The position numbers were made by a program, and so were the translations under genes. From an uncultured Pelagibacteraceae bacterium (GTDB taxonomy: Bacteria > Pseudomonadota > Alphaproteobacteria > Pelagibacterales > Pelagibacteraceae): 64,000 nt of DNA. How positions within the stretch are numbered: position 1 is the stretch's first letter; the number at the start of each line of letters is the position of its first letter. The notes beneath the pieces were generated by a model, which saw only the letters and a list, made by a program, of their open reading frames with translations, was not told where the DNA came from and ran no database searches. The stretch is from contig CACMDE010000003.1 in the NCBI GenBank assembly GCA_902612345.1, positions 36,001 to 100,000 on the forward strand, written 5' to 3'. Shown here one piece after another: positions 50,460-61,338 of the stretch.

Positions 50460-51569
50460 ATGAAAAACTATCTAAATTTTGAAAACGAAATTAAAGAATT
50501 AGAAGCAAAAATTGATGCATTAAAAGACCCTTATAATAGAGAAGGTATTTCAGAGGTAAATACTGATGAAATTGTCTCGTTTGAGGAAAAAATTAATAAA
50601 AAATTAGAAAAAATATATTTAAACCTAAACCCTTGGCAAACTACTCAGGTTGCAAGACATGAGGATCGACCAAAAGCAAAATACTTTATTGAAAATTTAT
50701 TTGAAGATTTTATTTCTTTGTCAGGTGATAGATTTTATGGTGAAGACAATTCTGTAATAGCAGGTTTTGCGAAGTTTGAAAATAAATCAGTATTAGTAAT
50801 TGGACAAGAAAAAGGAGAAAATTTAGAAGAAAGATTAGATAGGAATTTTGGAATGATGAGGCCCGAAGGTTATAGAAAAAGTGTAAGATTAATGGAATTG
50901 GCAAACAAATTTAATATTCCTATAATCACTTTTATTGATACTCCAGGAGCTTATCCTGGTGTAGGCGCGGAAGAAAGAGGCCAAGCAGAAGCGATTGCAA
51001 AATCAATAGAGAGTTGTCTAAAATTGAAGGTACCAAATATATCAATTATAATTGGTGAGGGTGGCTCAGGTGGTGCAATTGCTCTAGCCTCTGCTAGCAA
51101 AGTTATAATGTTACAAAATGCAATATATTCAGTCATATCACCAGAGGGATGTGCGGCAATATTATGGAGAGATCCTAAAAAAACTTTAGAGGCAGCGTAT
51201 GCTATGAAATTAACAGCAAATGAATTATTTCGATTAAATATTATTGATGAAATAATCGAAGAACCAATGGGAGGGGCTCACAGGGATAGAGAACAAACTT
51301 TAGAAAATACTCGAAATTCAATAAAAAAAAACTTGCAGCAATTTAAAAATTTGAATGAAGAAGAAATTATTTTACAAAGAAAAAATAAATTTTTACAAAT
51401 TGGCAGAGGTAGAGGTTTTTCAACTAAATCAGATATGAGTAACAGTTTGTCACTTAAAAAAAATAATATCGAGGTTTTATTTGATAAAATTATAATTAAT
51501 AAAAAAATACTAGGGGGTATTATTTTATTGATTATAACAATATTAGCTGTTTATCTATTTAATAATTAA
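50460..51569 (+). CDS. accA: Acetyl-CoA carboxylase carboxyltransferase alpha subunit with C-terminal membrane segment
   Basis: Partner of AccD. Residues 1-320 cover the whole normal protein (family about 317-319): RHEDRPKAKYF, FGMMRPEGYRK, TPGAYPGVGAEERGQ, GEGGSGGAIAL, SPEGCAAILWRD. The protein continues to 369. Residues about 348-366 (ILGGIILLIITILAVYLF) form a strongly hydrophobic single membrane helix preceded by a Ser/Lys-rich linker. AccA is normally soluble, so this copy may be membrane-tethered. It converges on secA with no spacing. Confidence 0.95.
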   Translation: MKNYLNFENEIKELEAKIDALKDPYNREGISEVNTDEIVSFEEKINKKLEKIYLNLNPWQTTQVARHEDRPKAKYFIENLFEDFISLSGDRFYGEDNSVIAGFAKFENKSVLVIGQEKGENLEERLDRNFGMMRPEGYRKSVRLMELANKFNIPIITFIDTPGAYPGVGAEERGQAEAIAKSIESCLKLKVPNISIIIGEGGSGGAIALASASKVIMLQNAIYSVISPEGCAAILWRDPKKTLEAAYAMKLTANELFRLNIIDEIIEEPMGGAHRDREQTLENTRNSIKKNLQQFKNLNEEEIILQRKNKFLQIGRGRGFSTKSDMSNSLSLKKNNIEVLFDKIIINKKILGGIILLIITILAVYLFNN

Positions 51570-54089
51570 TTATAAAGAACCACAACAGTGTTTATATTTT
51601 TTACCGGAGTCACACGGACAACGTTCATTTCTTCCAATATTTTTTCTAACAATATCTTTTATTTTACTTTTGACTAAATTCTCGTCCTCTTTTTTTTCTT
51701 CAAAACTTTTATCTGATACGATTTTTATATTTAATAGTAATCTGATATACTGATTTTTTAGATTATTTAAAAGTTCTTCAAATAAATTAAACGCTTCTTT
51801 TTTATATTCAATTAATGGATCTCTTTGACCATAAGATCTTAAGCCAATCACCTGTCTTAGTTGCTCAAGATATTGAATATGGTTCTTCCAATTTTGATCA
51901 ATCAATTGAAGAAATAAACGTTTTTCTATATTATTTGACTGTTCATCTCCCAAAATATTTTTTCTTTCATCTCTTTTCAAATTAAATTTATTAAATACTT
52001 TTTCTGAAAATTCTGAGTTGCTTAATGAACTCATTAATTCTACTTCTTCTTTACTAAAGATATTTCCTATAGAAGATAATAACTCTTTTTCTAAATTTGA
52101 ACTTTTATTTTTATACTCAGTTAATTCCTCTATAATTTTTTGGAGAAATTTATCTCCAAATTCATATGGATTTTTACTATCAATAACTTTACGTCTTTCA
52201 GAAAAAATAACGTGCCTTTGATCATTTAGAACATCATCAAATTTTAAAAGAGATTTTCTTATATCAAAATTTCTCGCCTCTACTTTTTGTTGCGCTCTTT
52301 CCAGAGCTTTGTTAATCCATGGATGGTCTATACTTTCACCGTCTTTCAAGCCTAATTTTTCAAGCAAATTATTCATAGACTCTGATCCAAAAATTCTCAT
52401 CAAGTCGTCTTCTAAACTAACAAAAAAAATTGAATTTCCCTCATCGCCCTGTCTACCAGATCTTCCCCTTGCTTGATTATCTACACGCCTACTTTCCATT
52501 CGTTCAGTACCAATTACAAACAATCCTCCTAATTTTTTTATTTCTTCTCTTAGAGTATTATCTGCCTTTTTTCCTCCAAGTTTTATATCAACACCTCTTC
52601 CAGAAATACTGGTTGTGATAATTACAGATTTTTTTGATCCTGCATCAGCAATTACCTCAGCCTCTTTATCATGATTTTTTGCATTCAGGATTATGTGATT
52701 TATTTTCTCTTTATCAAATAAATCTGAATAATGTTCAGATTTATTAATACTACTCGTAAAAACTAAAATTGGTTGACCTAAATGATATTTCTCTTTTACT
52801 AATTTAACTATTGCAATATCTTTTTCTCTTTCAGTTCTAAAAATTTGATCATTATGATCTTCTCTTATCATTTTCTTATGTGTTGGGATTGAAACTACGT
52901 TTAAATTATATATTTCATAAAATTCCTGAGCTTCAGTTGCCGCTGTTCCAGTACATCCACATAATTTATTATATAATTTGAAGTAATTTTGATAAGTTAT
53001 TGATGCTAAAGTTTGATTTTCAAACTGAATAGATAAATTTTCTTTAGCTTCTAGACTTTGATGCAGACCATCCCCAAATCTTCTTCCTGGCATTTGTCTT
53101 CCTGATTGTTCATCTATAATTATTATTTCATTATCTTTAACTATATAATCTTTACCATTTGAAAATATATAGTTTGCCCTTAAAGACTGATTCACAAGAT
53201 GCACTAAAGACAAATTTTCTGGATCATAAAAATTATTGTTTTTTAAAATTCCAACATCAGAAAAAATTTTTTCAACATTGTCTATTCCTTTATTTGTTAA
53301 AAGAATATTTCTATTTTTCTCGTCTATATCAAAATCCTCTTCTTTAAGCTTTTTTATTAATTTATTAACTAAAACATACTGATCTGTTTTATCCTCAGCT
53401 TGACCAGAAATTATTAGCGGAACTCTTGCTTCATCAATTAGACAAGAATCTATCTCGTCAACAATTGCATAATGATGACCTCTCTGCACCATTTCCTCTG
53501 CAGAAAATTTCATATTGTCACGAAGATAGTCAAATCCTAATTCACTATTAGTTGCATATGTAATATCACATAAATAATTTTTTCTTCTCTCAATGTCTGT
53601 TTGACCAGAATTTATAAATCCACAACTCATCCCTAAAAAATTAAATATTTTACCCATATTCTCTGAATCTCTTTTAGCAAGATAATCATTAACAGTAACG
53701 ATATGAACACCTTTTTTATGTAGTGAATTTAAATATGCAGCAAGTGCAATGGTTAATGTTTTTCCTTCACCAGTTTTCATTTCTGCAATTTTATTATTAT
53801 TAAGGACAACACCCCCTAATAATTGTTCATCAAAATGTCTTTCATTGTAAATTCTTTTCGATGCTTCCCGGACTAGTGAAAAGGCCTCTGGAAGCAAATT
53901 ATTTAATGAAGACCCATCCTTTAATTTTCTAATTAATTCAGAAGTTTTATTAGGGAATTCACGATCTTCTAATTTTGAAGATTGTTCCTCTAATATATTA
54001 ATTTTTTCGACAATTTTAGTTAATTTATCTAATTGTTTTTGATTAGTTGATTTAAATATTTTTGATATAAAGTTTAGAGGATTTATCAT
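51570..54089 (-). CDS. secA: Preprotein translocase ATPase SecA
   Basis: Motor that drives protein export through SecYEG. The 839-residue length is slightly short for the family. Walker A is MKTGEGKT, Walker B is VDEIDSCLIDEAR, and later DEAD-motor and PPXD-region segments (ISGRGVDIKLGG, GTERMESRRVDNQARGRSGRQGD) are in order. The C-terminus carries the zinc-binding tail CPCDSGKKYKHCC that contacts SecB and the ribosome. It is divergent from argJ; PpiC, often between these genes, is absent. Confidence 0.97.
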   Translation of the reverse strand: MINPLNFISKIFKSTNQKQLDKLTKIVEKINILEEQSSKLEDREFPNKTSELIRKLKDGSSLNNLLPEAFSLVREASKRIYNERHFDEQLLGGVVLNNNKIAEMKTGEGKTLTIALAAYLNSLHKKGVHIVTVNDYLAKRDSENMGKIFNFLGMSCGFINSGQTDIERRKNYLCDITYATNSELGFDYLRDNMKFSAEEMVQRGHHYAIVDEIDSCLIDEARVPLIISGQAEDKTDQYVLVNKLIKKLKEEDFDIDEKNRNILLTNKGIDNVEKIFSDVGILKNNNFYDPENLSLVHLVNQSLRANYIFSNGKDYIVKDNEIIIIDEQSGRQMPGRRFGDGLHQSLEAKENLSIQFENQTLASITYQNYFKLYNKLCGCTGTAATEAQEFYEIYNLNVVSIPTHKKMIREDHNDQIFRTEREKDIAIVKLVKEKYHLGQPILVFTSSINKSEHYSDLFDKEKINHIILNAKNHDKEAEVIADAGSKKSVIITTSISGRGVDIKLGGKKADNTLREEIKKLGGLFVIGTERMESRRVDNQARGRSGRQGDEGNSIFFVSLEDDLMRIFGSESMNNLLEKLGLKDGESIDHPWINKALERAQQKVEARNFDIRKSLLKFDDVLNDQRHVIFSERRKVIDSKNPYEFGDKFLQKIIEELTEYKNKSSNLEKELLSSIGNIFSKEEVELMSSLSNSEFSEKVFNKFNLKRDERKNILGDEQSNNIEKRLFLQLIDQNWKNHIQYLEQLRQVIGLRSYGQRDPLIEYKKEAFNLFEELLNNLKNQYIRLLLNIKIVSDKSFEEKKEDENLVKSKIKDIVRKNIGRNERCPCDSGKKYKHCCGSL

Positions 54090-54147
54090 ATGATTTATTG
54101 TTATTTAAGCAAATCTTATATAATCATATTATTTATTTTTTAAATAT

Positions 54148-55443
54148 ATGCATTTTAAAAAAGAAAATTATCAAATAAATACAAATTCTATGGGGTTTTA
54201 TCAAAATCTTGAGCATTTGGACGGCTTAGGCTTATCTGCTGTTTCAGCAAATTTATATGAAAATAAGAAAAGAGATGATGTGGTTATTTTTTATTTTAGA
54301 AAAGGAGCTACACACGCATCAGTTTATACTCAATCAAATATAAAATCAGAAAATATAAAATGGAACTTAAATAACTCTAAAGACAAGATTTACGCGCTTC
54401 TCGTAAATACAAGAAATGCAAATGCATTCACTGGAAAAGAGGGGTACAAGTCTATTAACAATATATCTTTACTATTATCAGATTTACTATCAAAAAAACA
54501 AATAAACGATGAAGAGGAGCCAAAAAAAATAAAAATAAAAAATCTTCTTTTCGCCTCAACAGGAACAATTGGTGAAAGATTTCCTGAAAAAAAAATATTA
54601 GAGGCAATACCAAATTTAATTAATAATATAAAGTACGTTCAGAATAAATATATTTGGGTTAAGTCGGCCATGGGAATCTTAACGACAGATACTAGACCAA
54701 AATTATCAATGGAGGAATGTAAAATTGGAAATACATCAATTAAAGTTTACGGTCTAGCAAAAGGAGCTGGAATGATACATCCAGATATGGCAACTACATT
54801 GGGATTTATTTTTACTGATGCAAGAATTAATTCTAATATTTTAAAACAATTATTAAAGAAAAATATTCAAAATACATTTAATGCAATAACCTGTGATGGA
54901 GATACCAGTACAAATGATATGGTTAGTATATTTTCAACAGGTTATGCAAATCACAAAGAAATAAAGTCCTATAAAGATAAAGCTATAAGTGATTTTGATA
55001 AGTCATTAAATAAAGTTTTGAAAAATCTAGCTAAAAGCATTGCAGCTGATGGAGAAGGAGCTTCCAAGTTTGTAACAATAAAAGTAGAAAAATGTAAAAA
55101 CGAAGCTGATGCAAAAAAAATATGTTTTTCCATAGCGAATTCACCACTTGTAAAGACTGCAATTGCAGGTGAAGATCCCAATTGGGGAAGAATAATTATG
55201 GCCGTTGGCAAATCAAAGGTAAAACTTAACTTAAATAAGTTAAGCATAAGTATAGGTGAATATAAAATTATAGAAAATGGTAAAATTTCTTCAAATTATA
55301 ATGAAGCAGATGTAGCCAACTATATGAAGTCATTAAAAATAGATATAAATGTTCAAATAGGAAATGGGAGCAAAGAATTTGAGGTTTATACGATGGATTT
55401 AACTAAAAAATACATTGAAATTAATGCGGATTACAGATCCTAG
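54148..55443 (+). CDS. argJ: Bifunctional ornithine acetyltransferase/N-acetylglutamate synthase
   Basis: Recycles the acetyl group in arginine synthesis. The 431-residue precursor self-cleaves before the Thr of MATTLGF (family MATML), seen after KGAGMIHPD; this gives alpha and beta chains. VNTRNANAFTG, TCDGDTSTND, GEGASKFVT and GEDPNWGR are further family marks. It stands alone between secA and a DUF1178 gene. argB, argD and argF are scattered elsewhere in the window. Confidence 0.95.
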   Translation: MHFKKENYQINTNSMGFYQNLEHLDGLGLSAVSANLYENKKRDDVVIFYFRKGATHASVYTQSNIKSENIKWNLNNSKDKIYALLVNTRNANAFTGKEGYKSINNISLLLSDLLSKKQINDEEEPKKIKIKNLLFASTGTIGERFPEKKILEAIPNLINNIKYVQNKYIWVKSAMGILTTDTRPKLSMEECKIGNTSIKVYGLAKGAGMIHPDMATTLGFIFTDARINSNILKQLLKKNIQNTFNAITCDGDTSTNDMVSIFSTGYANHKEIKSYKDKAISDFDKSLNKVLKNLAKSIAADGEGASKFVTIKVEKCKNEADAKKICFSIANSPLVKTAIAGEDPNWGRIIMAVGKSKVKLNLNKLSISIGEYKIIENGKISSNYNEADVANYMKSLKIDINVQIGNGSKEFEVYTMDLTKKYIEINADYRS

Positions 55444-55479
55444 AATTGAAAAATTAATTTTAATAATTAAATCAAAGTA

Positions 55480-55905
55480 ATGATCAAATATCAGTTAATT
55501 TGTAAAAAATGTCACAATATTTTTGACAGCTGGTTTGCGTCATCAAAAGAATTTGAAAAATTAAAAAAATTAAAATTGATAAATTGTAATAAATGTAATT
55601 CATTAAAAATAGACAAATCAATAATGTCCCCTAGAGTCTCCTCAAATAAAAAATTAAATTATGAAAAAAATAATATAAAATTAAAACGTGTAAAATCAAA
55701 AATTAAAGAATTTCAGACTTATATAAGAAATAATTTTGAAAATGTTGGAGAAAATTTTACTTATGAAGCAAGATCAATTCATTATGGAGAAAAAAAATCA
55801 AAAAAAGGCATATATGGCAGCGCTACTTCTAAACAAATCAAAGAACTTAAAGAAGAGGGAATAGAAACAGCATTAATACCTTGGGTAAATGAAAAGGAAA
55901 ACTAA
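55480..55905 (+). CDS. DUF1178 family protein
   Basis: A 141-residue member of the DUF1178 family common in alphaproteobacteria. The zinc-ribbon-like start (LICKKCHNIFDSWFASSKEFEKL, then CNKCNS) is diagnostic, as is the C-terminal GENFTYEARSIHYGEKKSKKGIYG block followed by LKEEGIETALIPW. Function is unknown. Its 3' end overlaps the convergent ubiG by 4 bp. Confidence 0.9.
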   Translation: MIKYQLICKKCHNIFDSWFASSKEFEKLKKLKLINCNKCNSLKIDKSIMSPRVSSNKKLNYEKNNIKLKRVKSKIKEFQTYIRNNFENVGENFTYEARSIHYGEKKSKKGIYGSATSKQIKELKEEGIETALIPWVNEKEN

Positions 55906-56630
55906 ACTTTTGTAAATTTACAAATATAATTTACATTAGTATCTCTGGTCATATACCACTTATCTCTCAAAATATTGTATTTTAATCCATCAGTTTCAAT
56001 TTGTTCTAAATTATTTTTCTTACCTATCAATTTTAATTTTGTAGGTTCAACAAACTTAAACCAGTCATGCGTACCAACTGGAAGCCAATTTAAAATATAT
56101 TCAGCACCTACAATTGCAAATATGTATGATTTAAGTGTTTTATTAATTGTAGCTATAAACATAATTCCATTTTTTTTTAATAAGGAGGAACTAGATTTTA
56201 TAAACATTTCTAGATTTTCAACATGTTCAACTACCTCCATATTTAAAATAACATCATACTTTTTTTTTGTATTAAGCTTTTCTGGAGAAGAGCATATATA
56301 ATTTATTTTTAAATTATTTTTCTTAGCATGAATTTTTGCAATATTAATATTTTTTTCTGAAGCGTCTATACCAGTTAAATTACCGCCAAGTCTTGACATT
56401 GGCTCGGTCAATAGTCCTCCGCCACATCCAATATCTAATATTTCTAAATTTGAAAAAGGTTTTTTCTCGTTCTTAATCTTAAAATCCTTAATAATATTTT
56501 TTTTAATATACTCAATTCTTATAGGGTTGAATTTATGTAGTGGCTTAAATTTACCATCCTGATCCCACCATTCATTAGCTAGTTTTGTAAATTTTTCTAT
56601 CTCTTCTTTATTTATTGTGTTATTAGCCAT
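55902..56630 (-). CDS. ubiG: Ubiquinone biosynthesis O-methyltransferase
   Basis: Carries out the two O-methylations of ubiquinone synthesis. The 242-residue class I methyltransferase has the EWWDQDGKFKPLHKFNPIR start typical of UbiG, the SAM motif DIGCGGGLLTEPMSRLG, and the NMEVVEHV block. It is divergent from lysC across 55 bp, an arrangement shared with other alphaproteobacteria. Confidence 0.95.
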   Translation of the reverse strand: MANNTINKEEIEKFTKLANEWWDQDGKFKPLHKFNPIRIEYIKKNIIKDFKIKNEKKPFSNLEILDIGCGGGLLTEPMSRLGGNLTGIDASEKNINIAKIHAKKNNLKINYICSSPEKLNTKKKYDVILNMEVVEHVENLEMFIKSSSSLLKKNGIMFIATINKTLKSYIFAIVGAEYILNWLPVGTHDWFKFVEPTKLKLIGKKNNLEQIETDGLKYNILRDKWYMTRDTNVNYICKFTKV

Positions 56631-56685
56631 AAACCTAAATCTTATAAAATTAATTTTTTATTTAAAGATAATATAGGAAAAAATA

Positions 56686-57903
56686 ATGAAAATTGTAGTA
56701 TTAAAATTTGGAGGAACCTCAGTAGGCTCGATTGGTAGAGTTAAAAATGTAGCAAAAATTATCATTAGATTTTTAAAAAAAAGATATAAAGTAATCGTTG
56801 TTTCCTCCGCAATGGCTGGTGAGACAAATAAACTTGTTAAACTAACAAAACAAATTTCAAATAATTTTATTTCTTCAGAATATGATCAAGTTGTCGCTAG
56901 TGGCGAACAAGTCTCATGTTCTCTAATAGCAGGAAAACTTAACGATCAAGGATATTTATCTAGATCCTGGTTGGGTTGGCAAATACCTATATTCACACAA
57001 GGCAAATATTCCCACTCAAGAATAGTAAGTATAAATAAAAAAAATATAATTAAATTTTTAAGAGCAGGCGGTGTTCCAATAATAGCAGGTTTTCAAGGTG
57101 TTAATTCTGAAAACCGTATTACAACGATTGGAAGAGGAGGGTCTGATGCTACTGCTATAATGTTGGCAAAGTTTTTTAAAGCAGAGAAATGTATAATTTA
57201 TACCGATGTTGATGGTGTTTATACCACCGATCCAAGAGTAGTGCCGAGAGCAAAAAAAATAGAGAAAATTTCCTACGAAGAAATGCTAGAAATGGCATCA
57301 TTGGGTGCAAAAGTTATGCAGCCACATTCAATTCAAGATGCGAGATTAAATAGAATAGATATAGAAGTTAGATCATCATTCAAAAATGTTTCAGGCTCCT
57401 TAATTACAAAGAGAAAAAATGTATCCACAAAAAAAAATATTATTCGAGGTGTTTCTTTTTCCAAAAATGACTCAAAACTTACACTTGTTGGTGTTAAAGA
57501 CAGACCAGGTGTTGCAGCAGCAATTTTTGAACCTTTATTTAGAAACTCGATAAATGTAGACATGGTTGTTCAGAATATATCATCTAATGAAAAAGAGACA
57601 GATTTAACTTTTACAATTAAAAATGATGATTTAATTAAAACTGAAAAATTAATTAAAAAAAATAAAAAAATTAAGTTTAATAATATTATAATTGATGAAA
57701 AAGTATCTAAAGTTTCAATTGTTGGAGTTGGAATGATAACAACTCCAGGTGTAACTTATAGAATGTTTAATGCTTTAGCAAAAAAAAATATAAATATTTT
57801 AGTCATTTCTACTTCTGAAATAAAAATATCGGTTTTAGTTGATAGGAAAAATTTAAAAAAAGCAGTTGATGTACTTCATAAAGAGTTTAAATTAGATTAT
57901 TAA
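56686..57903 (+). CDS. lysC: Aspartate kinase
   Basis: Phosphorylates aspartate, the entry to Lys, Met and Thr synthesis. The 405-residue protein starts [11 protein letters not shown], has [14 protein letters not shown], and ends in two ACT domains (about 265-405) for feedback by amino acids. It is followed 10 bp later by ispG. In many alphaproteobacteria ptsP lies between lysC and prfA; here ispG is in that space. Confidence 0.96.
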   Translation: MKIVVLKFGGTSVGSIGRVKNVAKIIIRFLKKRYKVIVVSSAMAGETNKLVKLTKQISNNFISSEYDQVVASGEQVSCSLIAGKLNDQGYLSRSWLGWQIPIFTQGKYSHSRIVSINKKNIIKFLRAGGVPIIAGFQGVNSENRITTIGRGGSDATAIMLAKFFKAEKCIIYTDVDGVYTTDPRVVPRAKKIEKISYEEMLEMASLGAKVMQPHSIQDARLNRIDIEVRSSFKNVSGSLITKRKNVSTKKNIIRGVSFSKNDSKLTLVGVKDRPGVAAAIFEPLFRNSINVDMVVQNISSNEKETDLTFTIKNDDLIKTEKLIKKNKKIKFNNIIIDEKVSKVSIVGVGMITTPGVTYRMFNALAKKNINILVISTSEIKISVLVDRKNLKKAVDVLHKEFKLDY

Positions 57904-57913
57904 CTTCAATGCA

Positions 57914-59029
57914 ATGAGTATTAGACCATTTAGAGATATAAAAAGAAAATATACTAAAGAAATTTCTGTTGGTAATATAAAAATTGGCGGTAATAATCCA
58001 ATTGCAGTTCAATCTATGACTAATACTTTAACCACTGATATTAAATCTACAATTAATCAAATTAATAAAATTGCAGAGGAAGGTGCAGATGTGGTAAGAG
58101 TATCATGTCCTGATGAAAAATCTTCTTTATCACTTAAAGAGATTACTAAAAATGTTAACATACCAGTAGTTGCGGATATACATTTTCACTATAAAAGAGC
58201 ATTAGAAGCAGCTGAAAATGGAGCTGCATGTTTAAGAATAAATCCGGGAAATATTGGCAATATAAAAAAAGTTGAAGAAGTTGTTAAGGCTGCAAAAAAT
58301 AATAATTGTTCAATTAGAGTTGGTGTTAATGCAGGTTCTTTAGAAAAAGATATATTGGAAAAATATAAAGAACCTTGTCCAGAGGCTTTAGTGGAAAGTG
58401 CTATAAGAAATATTAAAATCCTTGAAGATTTAGATTTTTTTAATCTAAAAGTAAGTGTTAAATCATCTGATGTTTTTTTATCTTTAGGAGCTTATCGTCA
58501 GCTATCTAGTCAAACAGATTATCCTTTACATTTAGGAATAACAGAAGCAGGAAGTTTTATTCCTGGGAGCATAAAATCATCCATTGGTTTAGGTACTCTA
58601 TTATTAGAGGGAATTGGAGATACAATTAGAGTATCTTTGTCTGATAACCCTGTAGAAGAAGTAAAAATAGGAAATGAAATTTTAAAGTCATTGAATTTAA
58701 AAAAAAGGGGTGTAAAGATTATTTCATGCCCATCATGTGCCAGACAAGGTTTCAATGTAATTGAAACAGTAAAAATACTTGAAGATAAACTTTCCCACAT
58801 AAAATCATCAATTACATTATCTATAATTGGTTGTGTCGTAAATGGACCGGGAGAAGCAGCAATGACAGATCTAGGGATTACTGGCGGAGGAAACAATAAT
58901 CATATGCTTTACATAAATGGCAACCAAATAAAAAAAATAGAAACACCTGAAATGATTGACAAGATAGTCTCTTTAATAGAGAAAAAAGAAAAAGAAATTG
59001 AATTAAAAAAAGTATCCCAAAAAAAATAA
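57914..59029 (+). CDS. ispG: 4-hydroxy-3-methylbut-2-enyl diphosphate synthase
   Basis: Next-to-last step of the MEP isoprenoid pathway, an iron-sulfur enzyme. The 371-residue protein has an N-terminal TIM barrel ([19 protein letters not shown]) and a C-terminal [4Fe-4S] domain with cysteines in [12 protein letters not shown] and [10 protein letters not shown]. It follows lysC by 10 bp and precedes prfA by 7 bp, so the run lysC-ispG-prfA-prmC-DUF4167 is probably one transcript. Confidence 0.96.
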   Translation: MSIRPFRDIKRKYTKEISVGNIKIGGNNPIAVQSMTNTLTTDIKSTINQINKIAEEGADVVRVSCPDEKSSLSLKEITKNVNIPVVADIHFHYKRALEAAENGAACLRINPGNIGNIKKVEEVVKAAKNNNCSIRVGVNAGSLEKDILEKYKEPCPEALVESAIRNIKILEDLDFFNLKVSVKSSDVFLSLGAYRQLSSQTDYPLHLGITEAGSFIPGSIKSSIGLGTLLLEGIGDTIRVSLSDNPVEEVKIGNEILKSLNLKKRGVKIISCPSCARQGFNVIETVKILEDKLSHIKSSITLSIIGCVVNGPGEAAMTDLGITGGGNNNHMLYINGNQIKKIETPEMIDKIVSLIEKKEKEIELKKVSQKK

Positions 59030-59036
59030 ATAATAA

Positions 59037-60113
59037 ATGACTTTGCCAGTACAAAAAGTATCTGAAATAATTAATAAGCATTCAGAGTTAGAAAAAGATC
59101 TATCCAGCTCAAATTTAGATAGTAGATTATTTGCACAAAAATCAAAGGAATATTCAAGTTTAAATGAAATAATTAAATATGCTTTAGAATATTCAAGTTT
59201 TGATAAAAATAAAAAGGATCTTGAAAAAATTATATATGAAAATGATGGGGATGAAGAAATGAGAGAATTAGCCAAACTTGAATTAGAGGAATTAATACAA
59301 AAACATAAAAATAACGAAATAAAGTTAAAATTGTATTTATTACCCAAAGACGAGGCAGATGCAAAAAATGCAATTTTAGAAATTAGAGCTGGAACAGGAG
59401 GTCTTGAAGCAAGTTTGTTTGCATCTGATTTATTTAAAATGTATGAAAAAGTTTGCCATAAGAAAAATTGGTCGATAGAGATTATCAGTCTATCAAAAAG
59501 TGATGCGGGAGGATTAAAGGAAGTTATAGCATCTGTTAAGGGGAAAAATATTTACTCATCCCTCAAATACGAAAGTGGAGTTCATAGAGTTCAGCGTGTA
59601 CCTGATACTGAAACACAAGGAAGAGTTCATACTTCTGCAGCAACTGTAGCTGTACTACCTGAGGCTGAGGAAGTTGACGTAAAAATTGAAGACAAAGACC
59701 TAAGAATAGATGTGTTTAGAAGTAGCGGTCCAGGAGGTCAAAGTGTGAATACAACTGATAGTGCAGTCAGAGTAACACATGTGCCGTCTGGAATAGTAGT
59801 CAGCCAACAAGATGAGAAATCTCAGATAAGAAATAGGGAGAAAGCTCTAAAAATTTTAAGATCCAGACTTTATGAATTTGAGAGAAAAAAAATTGATGAA
59901 CAAAGATCTAAAGAGAGGAAAAATAAAATTGGTTCCGGAGATAGATCTGAAAGAATAAGAACTTATAATTTCCCGCAAGGAAGAGTCACTGATCATAGAA
60001 TAAATATTACAATTCATAAGCTTGAGGAATTTATGCAAGGTGAAATATTTGATGAATTAATAGAAAATCTAAATCTTCAAGCTCAAGAGGAACAATTAGA
60101 AAATTTGAACTAA
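59037..60113 (+). CDS. prfA: Peptide chain release factor 1
   Basis: Reads UAA and UAG stop codons and frees the peptide. The 358-residue protein has the GGQ hydrolysis motif ([15 protein letters not shown]), the [18 protein letters not shown] region with the PxT-type decoding loop, and the typical C-terminus. It shares one base with prmC, whose enzyme methylates the Gln of GGQ. It is co-oriented with lysC-ispG. Confidence 0.97.
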   Translation: MTLPVQKVSEIINKHSELEKDLSSSNLDSRLFAQKSKEYSSLNEIIKYALEYSSFDKNKKDLEKIIYENDGDEEMRELAKLELEELIQKHKNNEIKLKLYLLPKDEADAKNAILEIRAGTGGLEASLFASDLFKMYEKVCHKKNWSIEIISLSKSDAGGLKEVIASVKGKNIYSSLKYESGVHRVQRVPDTETQGRVHTSAATVAVLPEAEEVDVKIEDKDLRIDVFRSSGPGGQSVNTTDSAVRVTHVPSGIVVSQQDEKSQIRNREKALKILRSRLYEFERKKIDEQRSKERKNKIGSGDRSERIRTYNFPQGRVTDHRINITIHKLEEFMQGEIFDELIENLNLQAQEEQLENLN

Positions 60114-60955
60114 TGAACTATAGACAAATACTAAATAGAGGAACTAAAATTCTAAAAAAAAATTTTATAGATACTGCAAACATTGATGCTGAAATATTAT
60201 TGTCTGTTTCCTTGAAAAAAAGTAGGGAGAAAATTTTATTAAATTTAGAAGATAAATTAAACAAAGATCAAATTAATGAATATCTAGAATTAATTAATAG
60301 AAGAAATACTTATGAGCCTATATCTTTAATGTTAGGAAGTAAGTTATTTTGGAATACTGAATTTTGCGTAAATAAAGATGTTCTTACTCCAAGATTTGAA
60401 ACAGAGCTTCTGATAGAGGAAGTTTTGAAAATATATAAGTACTGTGAAAATATAAGTGTTTTAGATATTGGTTTAGGGACAGGATGTATGCTTATATCGT
60501 TATTGAAAGAAAAAAAAAAATGGAGAGGTGCAGGGATCGAAATATCAAATTTAGCCTTACGAGTAGCAAAAACCAATGCAAAAATACAACAGGTCTATAA
60601 TAGAATTAAATTTATAAATTCAGATATTGACAAAATTTACTCTGGAAAATATGATTTAATAGTTACTAATCCACCATATATAAATAGTATTGATTATAAC
60701 AATCTAAATTCAGGTGTTAAAAATTTTGAGCCAAAAATGGCACTTTATGGTGGTAAAGATGGTTTAGATATTATCGAAAAAGTAATAAGGAAAAGTAAAT
60801 TGATTTTAAAAAATAACGGATTAATAGGAATTGAGATTGGAATAGGCCAATATTATAATGTTGCAAAGCTCTTGGAAAAAAATGGTTTTTATATATTCAA
60901 AATCGTTAAAGATTATCAGAAAATTAAAAGATGCATATTAGCAAAAAATAAATGA
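60113..60955 (+). CDS. prmC: Release factor glutamine methyltransferase
   Basis: Methylates the GGQ glutamine of release factors, completing their activity. The 280-residue protein has the N-terminal helical domain, LTPRFETELLIEEVL, the SAM motif VLDIGLGTGCMLISLL, and the catalytic NPPY (IVTNPPYIN). It overlaps prfA by 1 bp and the DUF4167 gene by 4 bp, and is functionally linked to both neighbours' order in alphaproteobacteria. Confidence 0.95.
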   Translation: MNYRQILNRGTKILKKNFIDTANIDAEILLSVSLKKSREKILLNLEDKLNKDQINEYLELINRRNTYEPISLMLGSKLFWNTEFCVNKDVLTPRFETELLIEEVLKIYKYCENISVLDIGLGTGCMLISLLKEKKKWRGAGIEISNLALRVAKTNAKIQQVYNRIKFINSDIDKIYSGKYDLIVTNPPYINSIDYNNLNSGVKNFEPKMALYGGKDGLDIIEKVIRKSKLILKNNGLIGIEIGIGQYYNVAKLLEKNGFYIFKIVKDYQKIKRCILAKNK

Positions 60956-61338
60956 GAAATTTTAAAAATAATAGAAGACGCTTTAGAAGTAATTCTTTTG
61001 AAAGACATATAAAAATAAATTCTAAAGATCAAAACTTGAACTCAAGTTTAGGAAATATAACAGAAATAAAAAAAAGAAATCACCCTAGGGGTAATTTTAA
61101 TTCATCTAAATTAATTCAAAAATATTCTGATTTAGCAAGAGAAGCATTATCCAGTGGAGATAAAATATTATATGAAAATTATTTGCAACACGCAGAGCAT
61201 TTTATTCGAATTTCTGAAAGTACATCTAATTCTAGTTTTGACAAAAATAATTCCAAAGCTATTAATCAAGTAGATTTAGATAAAGCCACTGATCAAGAAG
61301 AGAACAAGGATAGTTCTTTGCAAATTAAAGAAAATTAA
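60952..61338 (+). CDS. DUF4167 family protein
   Basis: A 128-residue basic protein with an Arg/Asn-rich start (MRNFKNNRRRFRS) and the conserved block KYSDLAREALSSGDKILYENYLQHAEHFIRI that defines DUF4167. The tail is acidic and low-complexity. The family is alphaproteobacterial and regularly follows prmC. RNA binding is plausible from composition but unproven. The 3' end overlaps the convergent peptidase gene by 4 bp. Confidence 0.88.
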   Translation: MRNFKNNRRRFRSNSFERHIKINSKDQNLNSSLGNITEIKKRNHPRGNFNSSKLIQKYSDLAREALSSGDKILYENYLQHAEHFIRISESTSNSSFDKNNSKAINQVDLDKATDQEENKDSSLQIKEN

